A stretch of DNA of 64,000 bases from Actinomycetes bacterium (GTDB lineage Bacteria > Actinomycetota > Acidimicrobiia > Acidimicrobiales > Palsa-688), in the NCBI GenBank assembly GCA_021811865.1, contig JAKAQB010000003.1, positions 1 through 64,000 on the forward strand. The letters are read 5' to 3'. A model generated the notes under the pieces. It made no database searches, was not told the DNA's origin, and saw only the letters and a list, made by a program, of their open reading frames with translations. Below, one piece after another: positions 7,910 through 15,488 of this stretch. Made by a program: the position numbers and the translations under genes. Position 1 is the first letter of the stretch. Every line of letters starts with the position of its first letter.

Positions 7910-9130
7910 GTGACCGCGCGACGGATCCCCCGCTGGGACGAGCTCGCTCCGATCCTCCGGCCCCGCCCGGCACGCCTCGATCCGGTCGAACGCCGGCTGG
8001 CGGGGGTGGCGTCCATCCCGGACCTGCGCCGGGCGGCCCGGCGACGGGCGCCCCGTGCTGTGTTCGACTACACCGACGGGGCCGCCGGCACCGAGCGAGC
8101 CCTGGCCCGGATGCGGGATTGCTTCGACCGGGTGGAGTGGCGTCCCACCGTGCTCCAAGACGTGTCGGAGGTCGACCCGTCGACGAGCATCCTAGGCCGA
8201 CCTGCGGGCCTGCCCCTGGTGTTCGCCCCGACCGGGTTCACCCGGATGATGCACACCGAGGGCGAGCCGGCCGTGGGCCGGGTGGCGGGCCGCACGGGCA
8301 TCCCGTACGCCCTCTCCACGATGGGCACCACCTCGGTGGAGAGGCTGGCGGCCGAGGCACCCGGGACGCGGCTGTGGTTCCAGCTGTACCTGTGGCGCGA
8401 CCGGGGGGCGGGTCGCGACTTCGTGCAGCGTGCAAGAGAGGCCGGCTACGAGGCCCTGGTGCTCACCGTGGACGCCCCGGTCCCCGGCACCCGCCTGCGG
8501 GACGTGCGCAACGGCCTGACCATCCCGCCATCGCTCAGCTTGCGGACCTTCCTGGACGCCGCCACCCGCCCGCTGTGGTGGTGGGACCTGCTCACCACCG
8601 AGCCGCTCGAGTTCGCCTCTCTCGAACGCTTCGATGGGACCGTCGCCGAGCTGGCCCGGCGCATGTTCGATCCGGGAGCCACCATCGCCGACGTCGAGTG
8701 GCTCCGCTCGGCCTGGCCCGGCCCGCTGGTGGTGAAGGGGTTGCAGCGAGCGGAAGACGCCGCGGAGGTGGTGGACGCCGGAGCGGACGCAGTGGTGATC
8801 TCCAATCACGGTGGCCGCCAGCTCGACCGGGCCCCGGTACCTCTCGAGCAGCTCCCGGCGGTGCTCGACGCGGTCGGCGACCGGGCCGAGGTCTACCTCG
8901 ACGGCGGGATCCTCTCCGGCGACGACGTGGTGGCGGCCGTAGCCCTCGGGGCCCGGGCCTGCATGGTCGGGCGGGCATACCTCTACGGGTTGATGGCCGG
9001 CGGGGAGCGGGGCGTGCAGAAGGCCGCCGACATCCTTGCGGCCGAGATCCGCACGACGATGGCCCTGCTCGGCGCCCGTAGCGTCTCCGGGCTCACCCCC
9101 GACCGGGTCGTCCTCCGCCGGACGGGCTGA
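7910..9130 (+). CDS. lldD: FMN-dependent L-lactate dehydrogenase, LldD2-like
   Basis: Oxidises L-lactate to pyruvate with FMN, passing electrons to the respiratory chain. Seen: 406 residues collinear with mycobacterial LldD2 as I remember it: RAVFDYTDG, FAPTGFTRMMHTEGE, YALSTMGTTSVE, WFQLYLWRDR, TVDAPVPGTRLRDVRNG, PLVVKGLQ and the active-site SNHGGRQLDRAPV (His and Arg) followed by the FMN phosphate site DGGILSGDDVVAAVALGA and GRAYLYGLMAGGE. GTG 7910 gives the family-typical N-terminus; ATG 7802 overlaps the YceI stop and would add 36 residues. A related 2-hydroxyacid oxidase specificity is possible. Confidence 0.85.
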   Translation: MTARRIPRWDELAPILRPRPARLDPVERRLAGVASIPDLRRAARRRAPRAVFDYTDGAAGTERALARMRDCFDRVEWRPTVLQDVSEVDPSTSILGRPAGLPLVFAPTGFTRMMHTEGEPAVGRVAGRTGIPYALSTMGTTSVERLAAEAPGTRLWFQLYLWRDRGAGRDFVQRAREAGYEALVLTVDAPVPGTRLRDVRNGLTIPPSLSLRTFLDAATRPLWWWDLLTTEPLEFASLERFDGTVAELARRMFDPGATIADVEWLRSAWPGPLVVKGLQRAEDAAEVVDAGADAVVISNHGGRQLDRAPVPLEQLPAVLDAVGDRAEVYLDGGILSGDDVVAAVALGARACMVGRAYLYGLMAGGERGVQKAADILAAEIRTTMALLGARSVSGLTPDRVVLRRTG

Positions 9131-9254
9131 CCCATCGGGCGATCCGCGCTCCGCCGACGGGCTCGACCCGCCATTCGCAGGGCAGGTCGACCTGCCCACC
9201 GGCCCCCGTTGCCGGACTGTGACCGGGCAGCGCCGGCCGCGTAGCGTCCAGGTG

Positions 9255-9968
9255 GTGCCGTCCGTGCGGATCATCGGGCCCGGGAGAGCCGGTAGTGCGT
9301 TCGCCGGCGCGCTCTCCAGCGCAGGCTGGGAGATCGCTGGCCTGCTCGGTAGGGGTGACGACCCGTCCGGCGCAGCCGAAGGGGTGGACGCCCTAGTGCT
9401 GGCCACACCAGACGGGGCGATCGCCGGGCTGGCCGCCAGCGTACGGGGGGTGCCCTCGACGGCCGTCCTGCACATGTCGGGGGCCCTCGGACCCGATGTG
9501 CTCGCCCCTCACGAACGCAGGGCCGTCCTGCACCCCCTGGTGCCACTACCGGCCGGGCCGACCGGTGCGGAGCGTCTCCTCTCGGGGGCCACCTTCGGCG
9601 TCGCCGGTGACCCGATCGCGGCCACCATCGCCGGGGTGCTCGGCGGCCGGGCCGTCGAGATCCGAGACGAGGTCCGCGCGACCTATCACGCGGCGGCCAC
9701 CGTGGCCGCCAACCACGTGGTCGCCACGCTCGGCCAGGTTGCCCGTCTGGCGGAGATCGCTGGTCTGCAGCTCGGTGACTTCCTTTCCCTGGCACGCGCC
9801 GCCCTCGACGACGTCGCCCGGCAGGGGCCGGAGGCGGCGCTCACTGGCCCGGTCGCGAGGGGCGACTGGGGGACCGTCGCCTGCCACCTCGCATCCCTCC
9901 CCGCCGACGAGCACGCCGGCTACCTGGGCGGGGTCGCCCTCGCGCTGCGCCTCACGAGGGGCGGCTGA
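9255..9968 (+). CDS. DUF2520-type Rossmann oxidoreductase-like protein
   Basis: Protein with an N-terminal nucleotide-binding fold and a helical C-terminal domain, resembling ketopantoate reductase or F420/NADP reductase relatives. Seen: SVRIIGPGRAGSAFAGAL at the N-terminus (GxGxxG-type dinucleotide site), LHMSGALG and LHPLVPLP in the middle, and a C-terminal all-helical half containing YHAAATVAANHVVATLGQV, the best-conserved DUF2520 stretch. 237 residues. GTG 9255 was chosen; GTG 9252 is equivalent. Members are often encoded beside panC, which is not found here, so pathway assignment is open. Confidence 0.7.
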   Translation: MPSVRIIGPGRAGSAFAGALSSAGWEIAGLLGRGDDPSGAAEGVDALVLATPDGAIAGLAASVRGVPSTAVLHMSGALGPDVLAPHERRAVLHPLVPLPAGPTGAERLLSGATFGVAGDPIAATIAGVLGGRAVEIRDEVRATYHAAATVAANHVVATLGQVARLAEIAGLQLGDFLSLARAALDDVARQGPEAALTGPVARGDWGTVACHLASLPADEHAGYLGGVALALRLTRGG

Positions 9969-10071
9969 CGGAGGTGCCCGTGGCCCGGTCGAGGGCGGGG
10001 TCGTAGAAGCGGGCAGAGCGCTCGTCGCTGAAGGCGTGCCCGGCGTTAGGACGCAACTGGAACTGGGTCCG
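9967..10071 (-). pseudogene. Remnant of a dienelactone-hydrolase-type C-terminus
   Basis: The minus strand reads QLRPNAGHAFSDERSARFYD followed by PALDRAT. This matches the end of dienelactone hydrolase-like proteins (a GHAF catalytic-His motif, then a YDP segment). No start, no nucleophile region and no longer homologous frame accompany it, so it looks like a leftover C-terminal fragment. The rest of the 548-base gap 9969-10516 holds no gene I can recognise apart from the promoter at 10433. Identification rests on about 35 residues only. Confidence 0.45.
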
Positions 10072-10432
10072 TTCAGTGCCCGTATGGGCATCGAATGCAC
10101 CCACTTCGGCTCTACGCACCCACTTTCGGGCACCTGCGCCGGCGGCGTCACGCCCTCCGTGGCCGACCTCGCGCCCGGGGACCTGGGGCGCCGCCATGAG
10201 AGATCCTCCAGCCACCGCTGGCCACCATGGGCTCTGCCCGCCAGCTGGCGCCCCCCACCCCCCGCCCCGCCTCCCGACCCCGGCCGGCGGCTACCGGACG
10301 CCGGCGCGGGTCGCCGCCCCGGGCCGGCGTCTGCTGTGGCGCTCGCGGCTTCGGATGTGGTCTACGGGCGCCTGGCGGGCTTGTTGGGGGCGAGGATCGG
10401 CCCAGCTGAGCCATGTGGAGCTGGAGGCGTGC

Positions 10433-10492
10433 TTGACAGAAACATGCTACGTATAGCAAACTGGTCGACGTAAGTTCGTCGAACGTTCGACG
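10433..10492 (+). promoter_or_regulatory. Promoter/operator region of the solute-binding-protein gene
   Basis: A perfect -35 hexamer TTGACA lies at 10433-10438. No canonical -10 follows at the ideal distance (CAAACT at 10457, spacer 18, is the best candidate). Two symmetric elements follow: TGCTA-CGTA-TAGCA (10445-10458) and the perfect 16-base palindrome CGTCGAACGTTCGACG (10477-10492), 24 bases before the GTG start. Either could be a repressor operator; the TetR gene at 11928 is the nearest candidate regulator. Confidence 0.55.
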
Positions 10493-10516
10493 GGCAAGAG
10501 AACGGGGGGTGCGATC

Positions 10517-11809
10517 GTGGCACATGACAAGCAGCCAAGCAGCAACGTTCAGCGTCGCAGCGGTATCGAGCGCCGGGGCGTCCGCAAGACGCCCGTCGTG
10601 GCGGCGGTGCTCGTGGTCGCATCCGCGTTGATGGCGGCGTGCGGAAGCTCCTCGCCGAGCTCGTCGCCGAGCACCACCACGCCGAGCACCACCACGCCGA
10701 GCACCGCAGCGGCCGGGCAGAAGGGCCCGATCAAGATCGGGATGATCACGTCCTTGTCGGGCCCCTACACGCCGCTCGGCACGAACGACAAGCTCGGCGC
10801 GGAACAGGAGGTCAATGCCATCAACGCGGCCGGAGGGATCGGCGGGCGCAAGATCGACCTCATCGTCCTCGATGACGCGACCGACCCGACCCAGGCGGTG
10901 ACCGACTACCAGACGCTCGTGTCTGACGGCGTAGTGGCGATCGTCGGCCCGGTCTTCTCCTCCTCGGCGGTGGCGACAGAGTCGTACGCCGCGCGGGCGA
11001 AGATCCCCACCATCGACACCGCCGCTGCGGACAACCTCGTCTCGCCGGTCAACTACTACGTCTACATGACGCCGCCGACGACGAAGATCGTCGCCGAGGA
11101 GCTCCTTGCCTACATGAAGGAAAAGGGCCTGACGAAGATGGCTGTCGCGCGCGACACCACGGCCTTTCCGACGGCAGGCTGGGACAACATGAAGGCGATG
11201 GCGCCGAGCTACGGCGTCCACTTCGTCTACGACGGAGAGTTCTCGGTGACGGCCACGGACTTCACCACGATCCTCACCCAGGCGAAGGCGGCCAACCCCC
11301 AGGGGCTCATGGTCTGGGGCGCCGGCCCGGCGGAGGTCACCCTGACCAAGCAGTTCCGGGCGATGGGGCTCACGATGGCCCTGCTCTTCAGCCACGCTGA
11401 GGCGTCGTACCTCTACACCAAGACGGTCGGCTCGGCTGGCGATGGCGCGATCATCGCCAGCTCGATTGGCGGCATCGCCCCCTACCTCCCGAGCTGCTAC
11501 CCGGGGCGGTCGGTCATCACGTCGTTCGCCAGCACCTTCCAGAAGACCAAAGGCTACTTCCCGCCGGAGTTCGCCTACGATGCGGGCGGCGCGGTGGCCA
11601 TGATCGCCCAGGCGATCCGCGAGAACGGGCCCACGCCGGCTGGCATCGCGAAGGCGCTGTCCACGATGACGATCACCACCGGCGACGGCACCTACCGCTT
11701 CAGCTCGACCGACCACTCCGGGCTCACAGCGTCCCAGGTCGCCATCACCCGTGACGTGAACGGCACCCTCGAGCCGACGAGCTTCACCAAGGTCCACACC
11801 GCTTGCTGA
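10517..11809 (+). CDS. Branched-chain-amino-acid-type ABC transporter solute-binding lipoprotein
   Basis: Extracellular binding protein (Peripla_BP_6 family) that delivers ligand to a Liv-type ABC importer. Seen: N-terminal charged region, hydrophobic segment and lipobox LMAAC with the lipidated Cys at residue 42, a Ser/Thr/Pro linker with two near-identical blocks, then KIGMITSLSGPYTPLG, the start of the mature domain, and the two-lobed fold to residue 430. The GTG at 10517 follows GGGGGGT. Known: such proteins near aromatic degradation genes often bind aromatic acids. The matching permease and ATPase genes are probably those at 58618-62057, on the other side of the catabolic cluster. Ligand is inferred, not shown. 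Confidence 0.85.
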   Translation: MAHDKQPSSNVQRRSGIERRGVRKTPVVAAVLVVASALMAACGSSSPSSSPSTTTPSTTTPSTAAAGQKGPIKIGMITSLSGPYTPLGTNDKLGAEQEVNAINAAGGIGGRKIDLIVLDDATDPTQAVTDYQTLVSDGVVAIVGPVFSSSAVATESYAARAKIPTIDTAAADNLVSPVNYYVYMTPPTTKIVAEELLAYMKEKGLTKMAVARDTTAFPTAGWDNMKAMAPSYGVHFVYDGEFSVTATDFTTILTQAKAANPQGLMVWGAGPAEVTLTKQFRAMGLTMALLFSHAEASYLYTKTVGSAGDGAIIASSIGGIAPYLPSCYPGRSVITSFASTFQKTKGYFPPEFAYDAGGAVAMIAQAIRENGPTPAGIAKALSTMTITTGDGTYRFSSTDHSGLTASQVAITRDVNGTLEPTSFTKVHTAC

Positions 11810-11842
11810 GCTGCGTCTCCGCGGCAGAGTCGCAGGGAGCAC

Positions 11843-11868
11843 GCCGCGGCGCCGGCCGGCGCCGCGGC
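11843..11868 (+). terminator. GC-rich 26-base palindrome, probable terminator
   Basis: A perfect palindrome with 13-base arms (each GCCGCGGCGCCGG or its complement) begins 33 bases after the stop of the solute-binding-protein gene. There is no U tract, which is common for terminators in high-GC actinobacteria. It separates that gene from the TetR gene. Confidence 0.55.
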
Positions 11869-11927
11869 ACGGGTCGCCACCCGCCGGCCTGCGGCGGGGT
11901 GCGCAGGTGGCCACAGGCTAGGCTCGT

Positions 11928-12752
11928 GTGGTGGTGACGGCGAGTCTCGAGCCGGGGGTCGGCCGCCGGCCGGACGTCGGCGGGCTGTCCGAGCGCCAGG
12001 TCCACATCGTGCGGAGCGCGTACCGCCTGTTCGCGGACCGCGGCGTCGAGCGAGTGCCGATCCACGAGATCGCGTCGGCGGCGGGCGTGAGCAAGGGCAT
12101 CGTCCTCTACTATTTCAAGACGAAGGAGCAACTCGTCGGCGCGGCCATGTCCTGGGTGCTCGAGGAGATCGGCGATCGGATCCGCGATGCGGTCGCGGGA
12201 GCTCCGTCGCCCGTCGATGCCGTGGCGACGATGATCGAGACGATCTTCCTCGGCCCGGATCAGAGCCGGCGGTTCTACCTCACCTACCTCGACCTCATCG
12301 ACCACGCGGCGCGCGTGAGCGGCTTCGGGCAGATCAGCGCCGCGTTCCGCGCGAGCGTCAACCGGGTCTACGCCGAGGTGATCCGCAGCGGCGTCGCTGC
12401 CGGCACGTTCCAGGTGCGCGACGTCGACGAGGCCGCGGTTGCCGTCCGGGCAATCGTCGAGGGGCTGCACTTCCAGTGGCTCCAGGAGGACGACTGGCGG
12501 GAGCAGCACGCGTGGTACAAGCGCGCCTGCACCGACACGGTGCTCGCCTACCTGCTGAACGCCGGCACGCCGCCACGCGGGACCCAACCGCCGCCCGCGA
12601 CACGGCCCCCGGCTTGTCTTGTCCAGACGGTTAGTCTACACTCATCCGTAGGTCGGCCAGAGAAGTGTAGATCGATAGCCGCCCCGGTCCGGGCCAGGAA
12701 GGACAGGAGGGGTACCGTGGCCTACGTCATAGCCGGGGCTGCGTCGACATGA
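11928..12752 (+). CDS. TetR-family transcriptional regulator, candidate local regulator
   Basis: DNA-binding repressor or activator. Seen: helix-turn-helix at about residues 25-70 (IHEIASAAGVSKGIVLYYFK), followed by a helical ligand-binding domain ending near YLLNAG at residue 210. No stop occurs there: the frame stays open for about 60 more residues, through the promoter of the next operon, and stops only at 12750-12752, inside the ferredoxin leader. The added tail (PPRGTQPPPATRPP and onward) does not look like a folded domain. Three consecutive GTG codons (11928, 11931, 11934) can start it. Position upstream of the aromatic operon suggests that it controls it, possibly through the inverted repeat at 12635-12671. 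Confidence 0.75.
   Translation: MVVTASLEPGVGRRPDVGGLSERQVHIVRSAYRLFADRGVERVPIHEIASAAGVSKGIVLYYFKTKEQLVGAAMSWVLEEIGDRIRDAVAGAPSPVDAVATMIETIFLGPDQSRRFYLTYLDLIDHAARVSGFGQISAAFRASVNRVYAEVIRSGVAAGTFQVRDVDEAAVAVRAIVEGLHFQWLQEDDWREQHAWYKRACTDTVLAYLLNAGTPPRGTQPPPATRPPACLVQTVSLHSSVGRPEKCRSIAAPVRARKDRRGTVAYVIAGAAST
12614..12671 (+). promoter_or_regulatory. Promoter with inverted-repeat operator before the ferredoxin/hcr operon
   Basis: TTGTCT (-35, 12614-12619), a 17-base spacer and TACACT (-10, 12637-12642) form a good sigma-70-type promoter. The perfect 8-base inverted repeat TCTACACT (12635-12642) and AGTGTAGA (12664-12671) has its left arm on the -10 box, a typical repressor geometry. A strong Shine-Dalgarno sequence GGAGG (12706-12710) precedes GTG 12717. 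The promoter lies inside the 3' end of the TetR reading frame. Confidence 0.65.
12717..12752 (+). CDS. 11-codon leader reading frame, homologous to a ferredoxin N-terminus
   Basis: GTG 12717, placed 6 bases after the strong Shine-Dalgarno sequence GGAGG (12706-12710), begins MAYVIAGAAST and stops at TGA 12750-12752. MAYVIA is the usual beginning of FdxA-type ferredoxins (MAYVIAEPC in relatives, from memory). The stop overlaps ATG 12749 of the ferredoxin frame as ATGA, so ribosomes could restart there. Adding one G to the GGGG run at 12735-12738 would fuse both frames into one 70-residue protein beginning MAYVIAGGCVDMKDQSC. Thus this is either a sequencing/assembly slip or a recent frameshift turned into a coupled leader. 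Confidence 0.55.
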   Translation: MAYVIAGAAST

Positions 12753-12928
12753 AGGACCAGTCCTGCATCGACTGCGCGGCGTGCGTCGACCCGTGTCCCG
12801 TGGACGCCATCTTCGCCGAGGAGGACCAGCCTGAGGAGTGGGCGGCCCACCTCGAGATCAGCGCCCTGCACTTGCGCGACGCGCTTGCCGCTCAGGAGTG
12901 GGTGAACGCCCTGCTCCCGGCGGGCTAG
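12749..12928 (+). CDS. Short single-cluster [4Fe-4S] ferredoxin, derived from an FdxA-like protein
   Basis: Electron carrier. From ATG 12749 the 59 residues contain CIDCAAC and DPCPVDAI, a complete C-x2-C-x2-C-x3-CP [4Fe-4S] motif, then FAEEDQPEEW and a helical tail, as in FdxA C-terminal halves. Compared with remembered FdxA proteins, about 23 residues holding the first half of the two-cluster motif are missing between QSC and IDC. As first gene of the operon it may serve 4-hydroxybenzoyl-CoA reductase or benzoyl-CoA reductase. ATG 12749 has no good ribosome site of its own and would depend on coupling to the leader at 12717, or the true start is 12717 if the reading frame is corrected. Confidence 0.65.
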   Translation: MKDQSCIDCAACVDPCPVDAIFAEEDQPEEWAAHLEISALHLRDALAAQEWVNALLPAG

Positions 12929-12947
12929 CGGCAGAGGAGCGACCCGC

Positions 12948-13823
12948 GTGGACAAGGTCGTCGCACTCGACGAAGCGGTCGCGCGCCTTGTTCCCGACGG
13001 GGTCGGGCTTCTAGCCGTGGGCGGCATGCACCTCCAGAACAACCCGATGGCCCTCGTGCGCGAGGTGGTGCGCCAGAACCGGCGGGTGGCGCGCCTGCTC
13101 ACGAGCCCGTGCGGAGCGCTCAACGCCGACCTTCTGATCGCGGCCGGACTCGTCGGCGAGATCGCCACGTCCTACGTGGGCTTCGAGCACCTCGGCCTTG
13201 CGCCGGCGTTCCGCCGGGCCGTGGAGTCGGGCTCGCTCCGGGTGCTCGAGTGCGACGAGGCCTACATCACCCACGGGCTCACCGCCGGTGCCGGCGGCCT
13301 CCCCTTCGTCGCGCTGCCCGCTGGACTCGAGGTCTCCGACGTGTGGAAGGCGAACCCGGAGAGCTACCGGCTCGTCGAGGACCCCTTCACGGGCAGGCAG
13401 GTCCTCGCCGCCCGGCCGCTCGCTCCCGACGTCGCGCTCGTGCATGCCGCGATGGCCGACGCCGCCGGCAACGCCGTGCTCGCCGGCGCGCACTTCGTCG
13501 ACCGGGCTATGGTCCTCGCCGCGAAGACCGTCGTCCTCCAGGTCGAGCGGGTCGTTCCGACCGACGAGGTCAGCCGCAATCCCGTCGGCACGACGATCCC
13601 CGGGTTTCTCGTGCACGGCGTCGTCGAGGCGCCGGGCGGCTGTCACCCGACGGCCTCCCACGGGCAGTACCGCTACGACGAGAACCACCTCCGCACCTAC
13701 CTCGCCCGCGCGGCGACGCCGGAGGGGGCGCACGGCTACCTCGAGGAGCTCGTCACCGGCACGACCGAGCCGGGGTACGCGCGCGCGGTCGGGCTGCGGG
13801 CGGGCGCCGGGGACGCGCCGTGA
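12948..13823 (+). CDS. Class I CoA-transferase-like subunit A (GctA/IpdA-like)
   Basis: Alpha subunit of a two-subunit enzyme of the glutaconate CoA-transferase fold. Seen: 291 residues with LTSPCGALNADLLIAAGLVG, then LECDEAYITHGL near residues 100-111, where IpdA-type ring hydrolases carry an essential Glu (Glu105 in the mycobacterial protein, from memory), and the conserved HAAMADAAGNAV near residue 165. GTG 12948 follows AGAGGAG. The stop overlaps the GTG start of subunit B (GTGA). Known: relatives either transfer CoA between acids or, in IpdAB, hydrolyse an alicyclic beta-keto-acyl-CoA ring. The neighbouring BadH-like dehydrogenase would produce such a ring ketone, which favours the second role here (inference). 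Confidence 0.75.
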   Translation: MDKVVALDEAVARLVPDGVGLLAVGGMHLQNNPMALVREVVRQNRRVARLLTSPCGALNADLLIAAGLVGEIATSYVGFEHLGLAPAFRRAVESGSLRVLECDEAYITHGLTAGAGGLPFVALPAGLEVSDVWKANPESYRLVEDPFTGRQVLAARPLAPDVALVHAAMADAAGNAVLAGAHFVDRAMVLAAKTVVLQVERVVPTDEVSRNPVGTTIPGFLVHGVVEAPGGCHPTASHGQYRYDENHLRTYLARAATPEGAHGYLEELVTGTTEPGYARAVGLRAGAGDAP

Positions 13824-14614
13824 GCGCCCCCGGCGACGGCGCGACGGCGACCTGGTCGCCTGCCGAGCTGATGGCCGTCGAGCTCGCGCGGCGGTTGCGG
13901 AACGACGACGTCGCCGTGATGGGGACCGCCAGCGCGCTCCCGCAGGTCGCCTGCGCGCTGGCGCGTGCGACGCACGCGCCCGACCTCTGGTACGTCGCCG
14001 GCGGAACTTGCGGCGTCAACCCGCACCTCGGTCCCGCCGTCCCCTCGTGCTGCGACGAGGACCTCCTGCGCGCGGACACCGCGCTGCCGCTCACCGACGT
14101 GGTGCTGCTCGAGGGGAGGGGCGACGTCTTCTCGGTGTTCTTCGCCGGTGGTCTGCAGATCGACGCCCACGGCAACTGCAACCTCGTGTCCGTCGGCGAC
14201 TGGGCGCGGCCAGCGCTGCGTGGCCCGGGGACGGTCGGGCTGCCCTTCCTCGCGCTCGTGGGGCGCGTCCTCATCTATACCATGTCCCACAACCCCCGGA
14301 CCTTCGTCGAGCGCGTTGACTTTCTCGGGGGGCCGGGCTTCTTCGACGGGCCGGAGTCCTTCGCTCGGTCGGGCGTGCCGGGGGGCGGCCCGGTCGCCGT
14401 CGTGACGCCGCTTTGCACGATGGACTTCGATCCGGCAACGTTGCGGATGCGGCTCCAGTCGGTCCATCCCGGCGTCGAGGTCACAGAAGTCGTAGCGGCG
14501 ACCGGTTTCGAGCTCGCCGAGTCCGGGGCCGTCCCCGTTACGGCTGCGCCGAGCGACGAGGAGCTCTCGATCGTCCGCCGGCTCGACTCCGGCGGACTGT
14601 TGAAAGGACGGTAG
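13820..14614 (+). CDS. Class I CoA-transferase-like subunit B lacking the catalytic Glu (IpdB-like)
   Basis: Beta subunit, 264 residues, GTG start overlapping the previous stop. Seen: VMGTASALPQVACALARATH near residues 33-52, then YVAGGTCG at 58-65. In glutaconate CoA-transferase the corresponding stretch has the catalytic Glu of an FEGG-type motif; here the position is Ala60. Later come GGLQIDAHGNCNL and VTPLCTMDFD, conserved in the family. Loss of the Glu that forms the glutamyl-CoA intermediate argues against CoA transfer and for an IpdAB-like C-C hydrolase. Probable partner of the product of 12948-13823; the physiological substrate is inferred from the BadH-like gene that follows after 4 bases. 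Confidence 0.75.
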   Translation: MSAPGDGATATWSPAELMAVELARRLRNDDVAVMGTASALPQVACALARATHAPDLWYVAGGTCGVNPHLGPAVPSCCDEDLLRADTALPLTDVVLLEGRGDVFSVFFAGGLQIDAHGNCNLVSVGDWARPALRGPGTVGLPFLALVGRVLIYTMSHNPRTFVERVDFLGGPGFFDGPESFARSGVPGGGPVAVVTPLCTMDFDPATLRMRLQSVHPGVEVTEVVAATGFELAESGAVPVTAAPSDEELSIVRRLDSGGLLKGR

Positions 14615-14618
14615 CGCG

Positions 14619-15389
14619 ATGGCGATGGCAGGCGAGGGTAGATTCGCCGGCAAGGTGGCGATGGTCACCGGTGCCGGCAGCGGGATCGGCCGGGCGACGG
14701 CGCTCGGTCTGGCGCACGAGGGGGCGAGCGTGGCGATCGGCGACCTGTCCGCCGATCGTGCGCAGGCGGTGGCGAAGGAGGTCACCGACCTCGGGGGCGT
14801 CGCCGAGGTCGCGGTCCTCGACGTCGCCGACGCCGGCGCGGTGCGCCAAGCGGTCGCGGCAGCCGTCGAGCGGCTCGGCAAGATCGACATCCTCGTCTCG
14901 AACGCTGGCTGGGACCGCGTGATGCCGTTCGTCGACACCGACGAGGTGCTGTGGGATCGGGTGATCGCGGTCAACTACCGCGGCCACCTCGCGTGCGCGC
15001 ACGCCGTGTTGCCGCACATGACCGAGCGCGGATCCGGGCGCATCGTGCTCGTCGCGTCGGACGCCGGGCGCGTCGGCTCGACCGGCGAGGTCGTCTACTC
15101 CGGCGCCAAGGGAGCGGTGATCGCCTTCGCGAAGGCGCTCGCGCGCGAAACCGCCCGCCATGGAGTCAACGTGAACTGCGTCGCGCCCGGCCTCACCGAC
15201 ACCCCGATGCTCGCCGAGGTCACCGAACAGAACGAGCGGCTGATGGCCGCGATCATCCGCTCGATCCCGCTGGGCCGCCCGGGGAAGCCGGAGGAGGTAG
15301 CGCGGGCGGTGCTGTTCTTCGCCTCGTCGGACGCGGACTACATAACCGGTCAGACCCTGAGCGTGAACGGCGGGCTCTCGATGCTCTGA
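14619..15389 (+). CDS. badH: 2-Hydroxycyclohexanecarbonyl-CoA dehydrogenase-like SDR (BadH-like)
   Basis: Short-chain dehydrogenase, 256 residues. Seen: NAD-binding TGAGSGIGRA at about 17-26, NAGWD near 92, catalytic Ser in VASDAGRVGSTGE, catalytic YSGAK near 160 and C-terminal ITGQTLSVNGGLSM. The NAGWD, ASDAxRVGSxGE and ARHGxxVN signatures agree closely with Rhodopseudomonas BadH as I recall it. Known: BadH oxidises 2-hydroxycyclohexane-1-carbonyl-CoA to the 2-keto compound in the alicyclic branch of benzoyl-CoA and cyclohexanecarboxylate degradation. BadI, the usual next enzyme, is not in the window; the preceding IpdAB-like pair could replace it (inference). A generic hydroxyacyl-CoA dehydrogenase remains possible. 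Confidence 0.75.
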   Translation: MAMAGEGRFAGKVAMVTGAGSGIGRATALGLAHEGASVAIGDLSADRAQAVAKEVTDLGGVAEVAVLDVADAGAVRQAVAAAVERLGKIDILVSNAGWDRVMPFVDTDEVLWDRVIAVNYRGHLACAHAVLPHMTERGSGRIVLVASDAGRVGSTGEVVYSGAKGAVIAFAKALARETARHGVNVNCVAPGLTDTPMLAEVTEQNERLMAAIIRSIPLGRPGKPEEVARAVLFFASSDADYITGQTLSVNGGLSML

Positions 15390-15400
15390 GCGCGCCACGG

Positions 15401-15435
15401 CGCACCGCAGCGGTGCGGCGCCGGTCGCCGGCGCC
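15401..15435 (+). terminator. Double stem-loop between badH-like and aconitase-like genes
   Basis: Two GC-rich hairpins lie side by side starting 12 bases after the badH-like stop: CGCACCG-CAG-CGGTGCG (15401-15417) and GGCGCCGG-TCG-CCGGCGCC (15417-15435), sharing one base. There is no U tract. Since the operon seems to continue at 15489, this may be a partial terminator or an mRNA stabilising/processing element. Confidence 0.5.
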
Positions 15436-15488
15436 GCCCGGCGAGGAGGGCGCCGTGACTGGGCCATGGACGGAACGAGGAGGAGGCG

